Below, piece by piece: positions 1 to 7,874 of a DNA stretch of 64,000 nt. The notes beneath the pieces are model-generated. The model was not told the origin of the DNA and searched no databases. It worked only from the letters and a program-made list of their open reading frames with translations. A program made the translations under genes and the position numbers. The first letter of the stretch is position 1. Each line of letters starts with the position of its first letter. This stretch comes from Ferrimonas lipolytica. Lineage in GTDB: Bacteria > Pseudomonadota > Gammaproteobacteria > Enterobacterales > Shewanellaceae. The stretch lies in NCBI RefSeq assembly GCF_012295575.1, contig NZ_CP051180.1, forward strand, positions 2,604,001 through 2,668,000. The letters run 5' to 3'.

Positions 1-64
1 AACCTGACTGGCGTTTTGCTATTGGGTCGCACTGTATTTCTGCTTTAGCAGCGCAGCGATTAGG

Positions 65-598
65 TTACTCCGCTAAGTAAGCACGCAGATCTTCATAGTC
101 ACGAGCGCTGCTACTGAACAGCGGATCGTGTTGGATCTTATCTGCCACCATCACTTGTAACTTGCTCCAATCGTCTTCGTCTAACGCAGCGGCGACCTTT
201 GGTAGCAACACGTTATCTTCATACGATAAATGATCGCGTTGCATGGTGAGAAACAACTGCAGATCCTTAATTAGCCGCTCACGGGGAACAACTTGGTCGT
301 TCAAGATCATCCGCAACGTATCCAATATGGCATTGGTGGCATCCGCCAGGTTATGGTGCTCTTGCGCCAATCGGTGCACATCCCCTTCAGATTGCTCAGT
401 CTTATCCAAATAGTATTGGTAGAGAATATCTTCCAGCGGGTGGTGGCAGTGGTCAGCATACCGGTGCAAGTAGTCCACGGCATCATGCAGCATCGTCATC
501 TGCACTGCCCCGCCTTGTTCCAAACGATCAATTTTGTCAGCCAGTAGATTCAGCAAACTGGTGATATGACGATGATCGGTATCAATTCTAGCTAACAT
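65..598 (-). CDS. Hemerythrin-like HHE domain protein
   Basis: A 177-residue soluble helical protein. His/Glu-rich motifs are spaced as in hemerythrin HHE cation-binding domains: DxDHRHI near residue 8, HHPLEDILY near 52, EHHNL near 80 and HLSYEDNVLLP near 123. The family binds a non-heme di-iron centre and serves in oxygen or nitric-oxide sensing or iron handling; which applies here cannot be told. No signal peptide or membrane segment is seen. It is transcribed toward the left edge of the window, separately from ung. Confidence 0.85.
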   Translation of the reverse strand: MLARIDTDHRHITSLLNLLADKIDRLEQGGAVQMTMLHDAVDYLHRYADHCHHPLEDILYQYYLDKTEQSEGDVHRLAQEHHNLADATNAILDTLRMILNDQVVPRERLIKDLQLFLTMQRDHLSYEDNVLLPKVAAALDEDDWSKLQVMVADKIQHDPLFSSSARDYEDLRAYLAE

Positions 599-670
599 TC
601 AGCCTCCATTAGCTCAGTTAGAGCCTACTAGCACCTTGCCTGATCTCAACCACAACCGTGTTGATCAGCA

Positions 671-1351
671 TCAAAGTTGCCAATTTATTGCACTTTGCCC
701 CTGTGCCAGCAGTTGTCTGTTGGCTTGCGAGAAATGGCCACACCCAAAGAAGCCACGATAAGCCGAAAGCGGCGACGGATGCGGCCCAACAAGAACGGTA
801 TGGCGAGTACGATCAATGCCTTTACCCTTCTTCTGCGCGTGACTGCCCCACAGCATAAACACCAAGCCCTCACGCTCGCTAGCAAGATTGCGGATCACCT
901 CATCAGTAAACTGCTCCCAGCCAATCTTGGCATGAGAGTGAGCCTTACCCTGTTCAACCGTTAATACCGTATTGAGCAGCAGCACCCCCTGCTCGGCCCA
1001 ATGGCGCAAATCGCCGTGGCTAGGAATGGTAAAGCCGTCAATATCCTGCGCTAGCTCTTTATAGATATTCACCAATGACGGCGGCACCTTAATGCCCGGC
1101 TCAACCGAAAAGCTAAGCCCATGAGCTTGCCCAGCGCCGTGATAGGGATCTTGACCCAATATCACTACTTTGACCTTAGCAAGTGGCGTATGTTCAAAGG
1201 CAGCAAATATCTGCTGCTGCGGTGGGTAGATAACCTGCCCTTGCTGTCGCCAGAGTTCTATCTGCGCCATCATCTGTTGATAGTAAGGCTGTTGTTGCTG
1301 TTGCAGCATCAGCGGTTGCCACTGGGACGAGAAAGCGTTGGAGCATGACAT
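671..1351 (-). CDS. ung: Uracil-DNA glycosylase
   Basis: Removes uracil from DNA in base-excision repair. Visible family motifs are GQDPYHG (water-activating Asp, about residue 67), LLLNTVLTV, and [13 protein letters not shown] with the catalytic His near the C terminus. The length, 226 residues, is normal for family-1 UDG. The start at 1351 is preferred over an in-frame GTG three codons upstream because AGGTGG lies six bases before it. The next gene, nfo, is divergent and also acts in base-excision repair. Confidence 0.97.
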   Translation of the reverse strand: MSCSNAFSSQWQPLMLQQQQQPYYQQMMAQIELWRQQGQVIYPPQQQIFAAFEHTPLAKVKVVILGQDPYHGAGQAHGLSFSVEPGIKVPPSLVNIYKELAQDIDGFTIPSHGDLRHWAEQGVLLLNTVLTVEQGKAHSHAKIGWEQFTDEVIRNLASEREGLVFMLWGSHAQKKGKGIDRTRHTVLVGPHPSPLSAYRGFFGCGHFSQANRQLLAQGQSAINWQL

Positions 1352-1458
1352 AGCAACCACCTAACGAGTGAAAAAAACGATTGGGTTAGGATACCCATTC
1401 CGCTTGCCCGATAAAACCAGCATCAGTAGCATGGCCGCCATATTTGGAAGGAGAACCC

Positions 1459-2304
1459 ATGCGATACATTGGAGCCCACGTTAGTGCCAGTGGCGGCGTC
1501 GAAAACGCCCCAGTTAATGCCCATAAACTCGGCGCTAACGCCTTTGCCCTGTTCACTAAGAATCAGCGCCGTTGGCAAGCGAAACCTTTAACTGAAGAAA
1601 ACATCAATAACTTCAAGCAGCGTTGCGCCCAATACGGCTTTGCCCCAGAGCAGATTCTACCTCACGACAGCTACCTAATTAACTTAGGCCATCCTGAAGC
1701 AGAGCCGTTACAGCGTTCTCGCGATGCCTTTATCGATGAGATGCAGCGTTGTGAACAGCTTGGGTTAACGCTGCTTAATTTTCACCCTGGCAGCCATCTT
1801 AAAAAGATCTCCGAACAAGATTGTTTAGCGCGTATTGCCGAATCGATAAACCTCGCCTTAGATGCCACTGTTGGGGTGACCGCAGTAATTGAAAACACCG
1901 CTGGTCAAGGCAGCAACCTCGGCCACCGTTTCGAACATCTCGCTGCGATTATCGACCAAGTTGAAGATAAAACACGGGTTGGTGTTTGCCTCGATACCTG
2001 CCATACCTTCGCTGCAGGCTACGACCTATCCAGCTTTGAAGCCGCTGCAGAGACCTTTGCCCAATTCGACCATATTGTTGGTTTTAACTACCTCAAAGCG
2101 ATGCACTTAAACGGCAGCAAGTCGGTGCTTGGCAGCAGGGTCGACCGCCACCATAGCCTCAATCAAGGTGAGATTGGCACCGAGTTATTTCAATTCCTGA
2201 TGACCCACCCTGCCACCATCGGCATTCCAATGGTTTTGGAAACCATCGACGACACCATCTGGGCCGAAGAGATAAACTGGTTACGAGGCTTGCAACAAGC
2301 CTAA
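1459..2304 (+). CDS. nfo: Endonuclease IV
   Basis: AP endonuclease that cleaves abasic sites, the step after uracil removal by ung. Zn-site motifs of the family are seen: GAHVSASGG at the N terminus, [28 protein letters not shown] and [14 protein letters not shown]. The length is 281 residues (E. coli 285). The start at 1459 has AAGGAG five to six bases upstream; a longer in-frame opening at 1444 lacks this. A hairpin follows the stop. Confidence 0.97.
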   Translation: MRYIGAHVSASGGVENAPVNAHKLGANAFALFTKNQRRWQAKPLTEENINNFKQRCAQYGFAPEQILPHDSYLINLGHPEAEPLQRSRDAFIDEMQRCEQLGLTLLNFHPGSHLKKISEQDCLARIAESINLALDATVGVTAVIENTAGQGSNLGHRFEHLAAIIDQVEDKTRVGVCLDTCHTFAAGYDLSSFEAAAETFAQFDHIVGFNYLKAMHLNGSKSVLGSRVDRHHSLNQGEIGTELFQFLMTHPATIGIPMVLETIDDTIWAEEINWLRGLQQA

Positions 2305-2313
2305 TAGCAACGC

Positions 2314-2338
2314 GCAACGGTGTTTACCACACCGTTGC
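2314..2338 (+). terminator. Hairpin after nfo
   Basis: GCAACGGTGT and ACACCGTTGC form a perfect 10-bp stem with a 5-base loop right after the nfo stop. There is no clear T-run, so it may be a weak or Rho-assisted terminator or a 3' end stabiliser. A second small hairpin (TGCCAC/GTGGCA) overlaps at 2337-2354. Confidence 0.5.
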
Positions 2339-2569
2339 CACAGGCCAGTGGCAACGTCAGCGTTACTCTGTTAACCCACCAGCATCACAACATTACAGTC
2401 GGCCGCGAGATCTTTATCACAAACACCATGCGTAGCTGAGAAAATAGCCAAGATATGTTTTATAAATAGCCACTTAAGGGAAAGCACCAACATAGGGAAC
2501 CCATTTAACCCCGACCATTGAAGCGTCGGCACCGGTGGCACGGCAGCCCAAAGCGTACAGAGAATAACC

Positions 2570-2701
2570 ATGATTATTCGACCAGTAGACGGCAAGCACA
2601 TCGTCACCGTAAAGGGCATCACCGTATCCTGCGCTACCTTTCGCGACGCACTGCGCGCCGGTTGGTTTATAGCCTTAGGTAGCCACAGCACTAAGCGCTA
2701 A
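2570..2701 (+). CDS. Possible small protein, 43 aa
   Basis: ATG at 2570 opens a 43-codon frame with plausible composition (starts MIIRPVDGKHIVTVKG) ending at 2701. The upstream ribosome site is weak. I recognise no family. The stretch 2355-2808 between nfo and the integron otherwise holds nothing I can assign; the 106-codon minus-strand frame opposite this ORF (2371-2691) looks like a shadow. Confidence 0.3.
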   Translation: MIIRPVDGKHIVTVKGITVSCATFRDALRAGWFIALGSHSTKR

Positions 2702-2808
2702 CAACACAGCGGTGTTTGCAAGCAGCTCGAGCCAATAAAAATGGCTTTTGTCGCACCAACCCACGTTGGGCACCTTAAGCTAAAATTTAGCTATAACAGC
2801 ACATTAAG

Positions 2809-2882
2809 GTTAGGCAGAGCGTTTACTACAGTGGAGTGAAGCGCAAACGTTAGCTGCGGTTGGCTCATGGCTAACACGTTTA
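2809..2882 (-). repeat. Degenerate attC-like site (distal end of array)
   Basis: On the minus strand this stretch runs from the lipocalin stop through TTAGCC...GAGCCAACC...GCTAACG to CTCTGCCTAAC, about the size and shape of a short attC. The core sites do not match the other copies well. It would be the outermost attC of the array. Confidence 0.4.
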
Positions 2883-3389
2883 TTTATGTTCGACGTATAT
2901 TAATTGCGTTATGTCGAAACCACGCTTCTTGGCTAATAGCTCAAACTTAGCTTTCACTTGGTTATCTACACTTGGCGTACGCGACAACAACCAAAGATAA
3001 TCAGTATTCGGACCCGACACGAACGCATATTGGTCGTTTTTAAGTTCAAAAATAACGTATGAACCATAAAACGGGCCAAAGAACGAAACCTTCAAGTAGC
3101 CCTCATCTTCATTGTTGACGAAGTAGGCTTTACCCTCTGCTTGCTTCCACTCGTTTGTCTTTGCCAAGTAACCACGGTTAATAACCGCAACGCCGCCATC
3201 AGCGCGTAAGGCATATTCCGCAGTAACATCTTGCAGGCCACGTTCAAATGAATGATCTAAACGAGCGATTTCATACCACTTTCCTAAATATTCATTAAGC
3301 TGAAAATCTGCAACGGGCTGAACCCCTTGAGGCATACCTAAACAACCGGCTAGCGACAGGAAAGATAGTAATAGCAGTAATTTTCTCAT
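2880..3389 (-). CDS. blc: Bacterial lipocalin, outer-membrane lipoprotein
   Basis: A 169-residue Blc-family lipocalin. The N terminus is a lipoprotein signal with lipobox LAGC (Cys16). The lipocalin signature YLGKWYEIARLDHSFERGL is near residues 34-52, and the C-terminal LSRTPSVD motif is present. Blc proteins bind fatty acids or lysophospholipids at the outer membrane. Lipocalins are a known cargo of Vibrio-type integron cassettes, which fits the location at the old, distal end of this array. Only 35 bases separate it from the GNAT gene upstream, with no intact attC. Confidence 0.92.
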   Translation of the reverse strand: MRKLLLLLSFLSLAGCLGMPQGVQPVADFQLNEYLGKWYEIARLDHSFERGLQDVTAEYALRADGGVAVINRGYLAKTNEWKQAEGKAYFVNNEDEGYLKVSFFGPFYGSYVIFELKNDQYAFVSGPNTDYLWLLSRTPSVDNQVKAKFELLAKKRGFDITQLIYVEHK

Positions 3390-3424
3390 GGCTCATCCCG
3401 TACTAATAGTAACTGATGTAATTG

Positions 3425-3967
3425 TTATGCGGTTGCTTGTTCAGTGCGCAACATTGCGTATTGATACTCGTCGCCCCATGCCCCTTTAAAGAAAATATTT
3501 TGTCGAAAATGGGCTTCGCGTCGAAAGCCAAGGCTCTCGAGTAAACGATAAGAAGCAACATTTTGAGCATCGGTTGTGGCTACAACCCTATGCTTATTAA
3601 GTGTATTAAACAGGTAACCAAGCAAAGCTACAGCGGCCTCTTTTGCTACATGCTTTTGCTGGTTTGCAGGTGCGATGGTAAAGCCGATTTCAACCTGCTC
3701 ATCGTCGATGAAATGCACCGCTAAATCCCCTAGCAATATATCGCTTTCACAGTCAGCTATCGCAAGCTGATACCATGCGCCAACAACACCAAAATTTTGG
3801 TAGTCCATTTTCTCAAATAACGACAATGCATCAGCATAATTGAAGTCAGACCAACTTTGGTATTTGGCCACTTCCGGCTGAGAGCGATAGTGAGTGAAGA
3901 GTTCTAAATCCGCCGCTGTAAAAGCGCGTATGGTAAACCGATGAGTCTTCAAGCTGGGGGTTAACAT
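3425..3967 (-). CDS. GNAT N-acetyltransferase (RimJ/RimL type)
   Basis: A 180-residue acetyltransferase. Family features are the opening 'LKTHRFTIRAFTAADLELF', the core strand with EIGFTIAPANQQKHVAKEA (acetyl-CoA loop, about 97-115) and the closing NVASYRLLESLGFRREAHFR. It acetylates an unknown amine; RimJ/RimL-type members act on N termini or small toxic amines. AGGAAG precedes the ATG by five bases. TTGTTATGC at its stop resembles one attC core, suggesting that a former attC on its left was deleted. Confidence 0.88.
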   Translation of the reverse strand: MLTPSLKTHRFTIRAFTAADLELFTHYRSQPEVAKYQSWSDFNYADALSLFEKMDYQNFGVVGAWYQLAIADCESDILLGDLAVHFIDDEQVEIGFTIAPANQQKHVAKEAAVALLGYLFNTLNKHRVVATTDAQNVASYRLLESLGFRREAHFRQNIFFKGAWGDEYQYAMLRTEQATA

Positions 3968-4008
3968 AAAGCTTCCTGTGTTCTAATAATGCAGCAAGAA
4001 GGTATGCC

Positions 4009-4422
4009 CTATGCCTCGTCCTTCTTACTTGTTTTGTTAGCGTTTTTTAGCTCGAACCCTCTAACAATCACATATGCGATAAGAGCAAATATAAAGACTA
4101 CTAAATACATCCATGCAATGCACTGTAGTGTTTCAATAATGGTGCGATAGATTTCGATAGTCCAACGCTCCAGCGTTAACTCTAGAATCTGTGTGTCTTT
4201 GTGCCGTGCGGTAATGTAACGTTCTAAATCATATATGCGCACACCACCAGAGATACCAACCACATAGGTTGCGAAGATAATGTACTTCTGCCATGCGGCG
4301 CTAATAGTATCCTGTATTATCCGGCCAAATATATCAGCTAGTGGATTTCTAAATATATAAACCACCATAAATGACACAGTAACCGATAACGCAAACGTTA
4401 CAAAAAGTAGTGTAAAAAACAT
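4009..4422 (-). CDS. Hypothetical membrane protein (137 aa)
   Basis: Not recognised. Two hydrophobic segments are visible, residues about 1-24 and 108-126, flanking a polar middle (RIIQDTISAAWQKYIIF... and a Glu/Arg-rich stretch). The tail is Lys-rich. AAGGATAG precedes the ATG. It lies 42 bases upstream of the GNAT gene with no attC between them, so the two may share one cassette or be left from a deletion. Confidence 0.7.
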   Translation of the reverse strand: MFFTLLFVTFALSVTVSFMVVYIFRNPLADIFGRIIQDTISAAWQKYIIFATYVVGISGGVRIYDLERYITARHKDTQILELTLERWTIEIYRTIIETLQCIAWMYLVVFIFALIAYVIVRGFELKNANKTSKKDEA

Positions 4423-4439
4423 GTTCTATCCTTAGAAAG

Positions 4440-4568
4440 TGAACGCTTTGTTTACAAGCATTAGGCTCAAAGCAGACTCAATTGGGCACGAATGCTGTTA
4501 AAATTACAGTTAGCCAAACAGTGAATTAGCGCGAAAGCAACTGTTATTTAGCTTACCAAAATAGTTTA
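4440..4568 (-). repeat. Degenerate attC-like region
   Basis: The spacer between the reductase gene and the 137-aa gene starts with GAACGCTTTG and contains ACAGTTAGCC...GCGCGAAAGCAACTGTTATTT, recalling the GTTGGC/GCCAACTGTTATTTG arms of the intact attC sites further right. Core sites are mutated, so it is probably inactive. Confidence 0.35.
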
Positions 4569-5132
4569 TCCAAAGTATTTAACCTCATACTTCTCCTGAA
4601 TAAAATGATTCGGAAAAGCAGTAGCTTCGGAATTTACCAGCTTAATACTTGCGCCTAACTCACCAAAAAGCGGAATACCTTTACCTAAGATAATTGGTGC
4701 TCTGGTAATTGTTATTTCGTTAATTAGATGAAGATTAATAAACGCCGTAATCGTTGAACCGCCATCAATGTAAGCATGTTCATAGCCACTATCTTCAAGT
4801 CTATTTATTAGCTCGATAATATCGCCAGAATACATCTCAACTTTACCACGTAAATTTTCAGGTGGTTCATTCACTGAGTTACTAAGCACATAAATTTTGG
4901 TTTCGCCATAAGGCCATTGCGCTGGAGTTAAATTAAAACTAGAAATAACATCCATGCATTTCCGCCCCATAATCATACAGTCCACCGAGTCAATAAAGTC
5001 ATTAAACCCCATGTCAGGATTGTTACTCATATCTGCTTCTCGATTTCCAGCGCTATGCAGCCAGTCAACGCTACCTTCAGCTGTTGCTATATATCCATCT
5101 GCGCTTGTAGCGATATAAACAGAACATTTCAT
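4566..5132 (-). CDS. RibD C-terminal/dihydrofolate-reductase-fold protein
   Basis: A 188-residue single-domain reductase of the RibD_C superfamily. Motifs are the N-terminal SVYIATSADGYIA with GSVDWL, CMIMGRKCMDV (cofactor loop, about 53-63), IYVLSN and AYIDGGSTITAFI (about 114-127), then the C-terminal ILGKGIPLFGE. These enzymes use NAD(P)H; the substrate is unknown and it is not a folA or dfrA gene. Such reductases are frequent integron cargo. A MITE lies just upstream, 35 bases from the ATG, so its own upstream attC end appears disrupted. Confidence 0.87.
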   Translation of the reverse strand: MKCSVYIATSADGYIATAEGSVDWLHSAGNREADMSNNPDMGFNDFIDSVDCMIMGRKCMDVISSFNLTPAQWPYGETKIYVLSNSVNEPPENLRGKVEMYSGDIIELINRLEDSGYEHAYIDGGSTITAFINLHLINEITITRAPIILGKGIPLFGELGASIKLVNSEATAFPNHFIQEKYEVKYFG

Positions 5133-5167
5133 AGTTTAATTTAACTCCAAATTTGACACTTTTTATA

Positions 5168-5466
5168 GGCTGTGTGCCAATTAAGTGTTGTTCTTTCCGG
5201 TGCAGTTAAAGCACTGGTTAGGCGAGTCGCGATACAAAGGATAAGCACTTCCGCTATTGTTCTTCTGCCGCATTGGAGCAGTTCAGCGAAGCGTTTTGGA
5301 CTGCGACCTAAGGCAAGAACGATTGCAAAGGGAGGGGCAAAGCTCGCCCCTAATGCATACAAGAATGTACCGTCGCCCCAGCAGCATCCTCGCCTAAAAG
5401 CACCGAAATCGGTGAAGCCGCTGATACACTTGCATGAAGCTAAATCAGCAGCCGTTGCAGACAGCC
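5168..5466 (+). mobile_element. MITE copy A (inside integron array)
   Basis: Starts GGCTGTGTGCCAATTAAGTG and shares the family core GCAGTTCAGCGAAGCGTTTT plus CTGCGACCTAAGGCAAG with the other copies. The right part matches copy D through CCGAAATCGGTGAAGCC, then carries a roughly 40-base hairpin-forming stretch (GCTGAT/ATCAGC) before ending in GACAGCC. No matching 8-bp flanks are found (TTTTTATA versus TAAACACC), so the right end is rearranged or old. It encodes no protein. Confidence 0.75.
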
Positions 5467-5493
5467 TAAACACCTTGCTATGGGCCTGTTAAC
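5467..5493 (-). repeat. Possible attC core remnant beside MITE A
   Basis: GCCTGTTAAC at 5484-5493 overlaps the stop of the glyoxalase-fold gene exactly as CTTGTTAAC does at the clear attC of the 64-aa cassette. The rest of the expected attC is replaced by the MITE, so this cassette's recombination site is probably interrupted. Confidence 0.35.
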
Positions 5494-5902
5494 TGGTTGC
5501 ATTAGTTAATTGAAGTAGATCCCACTTAGTACCGTAAAGATCTTGAAACACCACTACCGTGCCGTACTCTTCCACTCGCGGCTCTTCGTTAAATACAACA
5601 CCATTTGCCTTCATCAACTGGTAGTCTCGCCAGAAATCATTGGTCTGTAAAAATAGGAACACTCGCCCGCCGGCCTGGTTACCAATAGCACTAAACTGCT
5701 CCGCTGTGCTCGCTTGAGCAAGAAGTAAGTTGGTGCCATTTGAGTTAGGCGGGGCAATCTGAACCCAACGTTTCCCAGCCCCTAAGTCTGTATTTTCAAC
5801 CAGCGTAAATTGAAGTTTTTGAGTATAAAAGGCAATCGCATCATCGTAGTCTTCAACAACTAGAGCTACATTGCCAATTTGCTGCTGAACTGATTTAAAC
5901 AT
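5489..5902 (-). CDS. VOC (glyoxalase/bleomycin-resistance fold) protein
   Basis: A 137-residue vicinal-oxygen-chelate protein. It has two beta-alpha-beta modules, with GNVALVVEDYDDAIAFYTQKLQFTLVENTDLG at the start and YGTVVVFQDLYGTKWDLLQ at the end supplying the usual acidic metal ligand. Members are glyoxalases, dioxygenases or drug-binding proteins; the substrate is not predictable. ATG at 5902 is chosen over one seven codons upstream because GAGG sits five bases before it. Confidence 0.87.
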   Translation of the reverse strand: MFKSVQQQIGNVALVVEDYDDAIAFYTQKLQFTLVENTDLGAGKRWVQIAPPNSNGTNLLLAQASTAEQFSAIGNQAGGRVFLFLQTNDFWRDYQLMKANGVVFNEEPRVEEYGTVVVFQDLYGTKWDLLQLTNATS

Positions 5903-5923
5903 ACTAACCTCATACGCATTCAA

Positions 5924-6028
5924 AGCGCCGATTGTTGGTTGTTTTTACTCTTACTAAAGGCAGGTGGCTGCTCATTGCCAAGCGATAATTCAATAGCCTA
6001 AGTAGGCAACACAGAAGCACTGACCGGC
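5924..6028 (-). other. Cassette spacer without a recognisable attC
   Basis: This gap between two array genes lacks the TAACG...CTTGTTA signature. It carries AAGTAGGC (6000-6007) pairing with GCCTACTT (6027-6034), a perfect 8-bp inverted repeat that runs into the stop codon of the gene to the right and could act as a terminator or a decayed recombination site. Confidence 0.4.
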
Positions 6029-6433
6029 CTACTTTAATGGGGTACTAGAGCAGCTTATCGCTTTAAGTAACCAACCCAGAAACAACGCCATAAAAATAGC
6101 AAAAAAGTCAATTAGATAGCCTTGGCCATTAGAGAAGTCCCCAAAAGGAAAAGAAAGTGCTAACGGAGCAATATATGGGATAACACTGCTATCACTAACG
6201 CTGCGAATACTTTGAGAAACAAAGAAAAACAAAGAGATAGCTATTGCAATCCGGCTCTTAACACAGGATCCGTATGCTCCATATGCAGGAATCAGCACAT
6301 AAAGAACAAAATAAATTAGCGTACTTTTAATGCTATTAAAGCCTGAGACCGTAATTAACGCCAAACCGATTAACGAGAATAACGCCTGAATAAATACCGC
6401 AATTTTATATTTCACCTTACCACTAATGTCCAC
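6029..6433 (-). CDS. Hypothetical membrane protein (134 aa)
   Basis: Not recognised. Four hydrophobic segments (about residues 9-30, 33-52, 60-80 and 105-127) predict an inner-membrane protein. The start is a GTG lying directly against the attC core of the neighbouring cassette, so there is no leader of its own; translation must rely on sequence in that attC or on read-through from upstream cassettes. Cysteines and serines cluster at the C terminus. Confidence 0.65.
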   Translation of the reverse strand: MDISGKVKYKIAVFIQALFSLIGLALITVSGFNSIKSTLIYFVLYVLIPAYGAYGSCVKSRIAIAISLFFFVSQSIRSVSDSSVIPYIAPLALSFPFGDFSNGQGYLIDFFAIFMALFLGWLLKAISCSSTPLK

Positions 6434-6522
6434 ATTAACGGGAAAATAATATGCCAGCTAAAATTAGCGACACAACAATAAAAGCCAACTGTTATTTGTC
6501 CTGCTTTAACGACTTGTTATGT
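6434..6522 (-). repeat. attC, family 1 (shortened)
   Basis: Core ends ATTAACG and CTTGTTATG, with inner arms CCAGCTAAAATTAGCG and AAAGCCAACTGTTATTTGTCCTGC. The left outer arm is shorter than in other family-1 sites. It follows the 121-aa cassette gene. Confidence 0.75.
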
Positions 6523-6882
6523 GCGTTGATTTGCATACCAAAGTCCGAAACCGATAATCATAACTAGCTCAACAACTACCCACATCCATTGTCTTTGTGA
6601 TGAACCATCAAGAGCAATACCAGCTAGGCGTGAAATTAAAGCTCCTAATGTTAATGTCATCCCTAATGCGGCAACAGTAAATAAGTATGGCTTAATTTGA
6701 TGATGGAACATGAGTAAGATACCTAAACCAATTAAAAAGCCCCAGCGAACTCTTCTTTCAATTGCAAGAAATGTATCTTCTGGAATTGGTTTACTACTCA
6801 CCTTCTCAGGATTATAGGTAAGAATAATTCCCGCCAACATAAGTATAAAGCCAACTACTTGTAATAATATTTTATGCTCCAT
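6517..6882 (-). CDS. Hypothetical membrane protein (121 aa)
   Basis: Not recognised. Hydrophobic segments at about residues 7-23, 49-60, 66-88 and 98-116 predict three or four membrane helices. GAGGAATG precedes the ATG. It forms one cassette with the attC at 6434-6522. Confidence 0.7.
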   Translation of the reverse strand: MEHKILLQVVGFILMLAGIILTYNPEKVSSKPIPEDTFLAIERRVRWGFLIGLGILLMFHHQIKPYLFTVAALGMTLTLGALISRLAGIALDGSSQRQWMWVVVELVMIIGFGLWYANQRT

Positions 6883-6899
6883 TCATTCCTCTAAATGCA

Positions 6900-6977
6900 C
6901 ATAACGCCCCAATAAGCGGTGAGTAATAGCTAGCTAAAAAGGGTCAACTTCAAGCCCTGCTTGAACAGCTTGTTAGT
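6900..6977 (-). repeat. attC, singleton type
   Basis: Ends ATAACGCCCC and CAGCTTGTTAG are standard cores. The short middle (AGCTAGCTAAAAAGGGTCAACTTCAAGCCCTGCTTG) differs from both main attC families, suggesting acquisition from another array. Confidence 0.75.
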
Positions 6978-7062
6978 TTTTATTTGCTTCAAATGTGTAG
7001 CGAAGCGAAACCGAGAAAACCGTTAGCAGTCCCGCTTTAAACTCTTATTAAGTGACGGTTTT

Positions 7063-7332
7063 TTAAGTGCTATTTCTCTTAAAATAGGCGGTAAATACAC
7101 AATACAATATTAAGTAGCCTGGAATATAAAATAGACTGCTAATAACCACACCTTGCATTGGATTAAAACCTGCTAAGTAAGCAGATAAAGACAGGCAGCT
7201 AATTGTACAAAAAGTAACTACCAAAAGAATGGTGTGTTTTAAGCGGTTTTCATTTCTTAATATTTTGATCAAATCAACAAGGCTCACAACAATTGGAGCT
7301 AAGATGAAAATTGATAATATCTCGGTACCCAT
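7063..7332 (-). CDS. Hypothetical membrane protein (89 aa)
   Basis: Not recognised. Three hydrophobic stretches (about 4-20, 34-54 and 60-82) with a short basic loop after the first predict a small inner-membrane protein. The ATG at 7332 is seven bases from the preceding attC. About 85 bases of AT-rich sequence separate its stop from its own attC at 6900-6977. Confidence 0.65.
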   Translation of the reverse strand: MGTEILSIFILAPIVVSLVDLIKILRNENRLKHTILLVVTFCTISCLSLSAYLAGFNPMQGVVISSLFYIPGYLILYCVFTAYFKRNST

Positions 7333-7338
7333 TAGTCA

Positions 7339-7437
7339 CCTAACGCTCCACTTAGCGGGAGCAGACTGCCCGGCTAAACTTTGCGAGGCACGAGCAGAGC
7401 CGGGCTGGCTGAAATCTGCCTACAGTGCCTTGTTATA
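7339..7437 (-). repeat. attC, family 2
   Basis: TAACGCTCCACTTAGCGGGAG outer arm, inner arms GCCCGGCTAAACTTTGCGAGG and AGCCGGGCTGGCTGAA, and the end GCCTTGTTAT. Nearly identical to the site at 7775-7874 and close to 10317-10416. Confidence 0.93.
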
Positions 7438-7759
7438 TGCCGTAATTAGCATCAACCAATTTTCCAACAACCACATTTGAAATGATTGGCTTTGAAGTTA
7501 ACCACTTCTCAATAAACTGCCGGTCATCATCAGTCGCCGAGCCATAACGCTGAGCGGAACATACGAATGCACTAAATTCTTTAAAGCCACCGCCACCGAC
7601 GATAAGTCCATTATCTTCGATCACATCGACAAACTCGCCTACGAATTTGTCGATATCTTTCTCCGCGACATCTATAACAAAAGAGAGCTCAAATCCAAAT
7701 ATTGCGAACTCATCAAGATACAACTTCTTGCGCAATCTGCGACTTCTTGACTTTGCCAT
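7433..7759 (-). CDS. yggL: YggL-family 50S-subunit-binding protein
   Basis: A 108-residue protein of the YggL (DUF469) family: basic start SRSRRLRKKLYLDEFAIFGFELSF, then VIEDNGLIVGGGG and the closing FIEKWLTSKPIISNVVVGKLVDANYG. E. coli YggL associates with the large ribosomal subunit. GGAG lies six bases before the ATG. A ribosome-associated housekeeping gene carried as a movable cassette, bounded by two near-identical attC sites, is unusual; it may be a second copy of a chromosomal gene. Confidence 0.88.
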   Translation of the reverse strand: MAKSRSRRLRKKLYLDEFAIFGFELSFVIDVAEKDIDKFVGEFVDVIEDNGLIVGGGGFKEFSAFVCSAQRYGSATDDDRQFIEKWLTSKPIISNVVVGKLVDANYGI

Positions 7760-7774
7760 GATACTCCTCTGGCA

Positions 7775-7874
7775 TATAACGCTCCACTTAGCGGGAGCAG
7801 ACTGCCCGGCTATACTTCGCGAGGCACGAGCGCAACCGGGCTGGCTGAAATCCGCCTACAGTGCCTTGTTATAT
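7775..7874 (-). repeat. attC, family 2
   Basis: TAACGCTCCACTTAGCGGGAG...GCCCGGCTATACTTCGCGAGG...AACCGGGCTGGCTGAAATCC...GCCTTGTTAT. It differs from the site at 7339-7437 at only a few positions. Confidence 0.93.

Noticed and set aside
2371-2691. 106-codon minus-strand ORF
   Set aside because: No ribosome site or family, and it lies opposite a more plausible short plus-strand frame; probably a shadow.
5141-5492. ORFs over 100 codons on both strands at 5.1-5.5 kb
   Set aside because: They lie within MITE copy A; similar frames appear in the other copies by chance.
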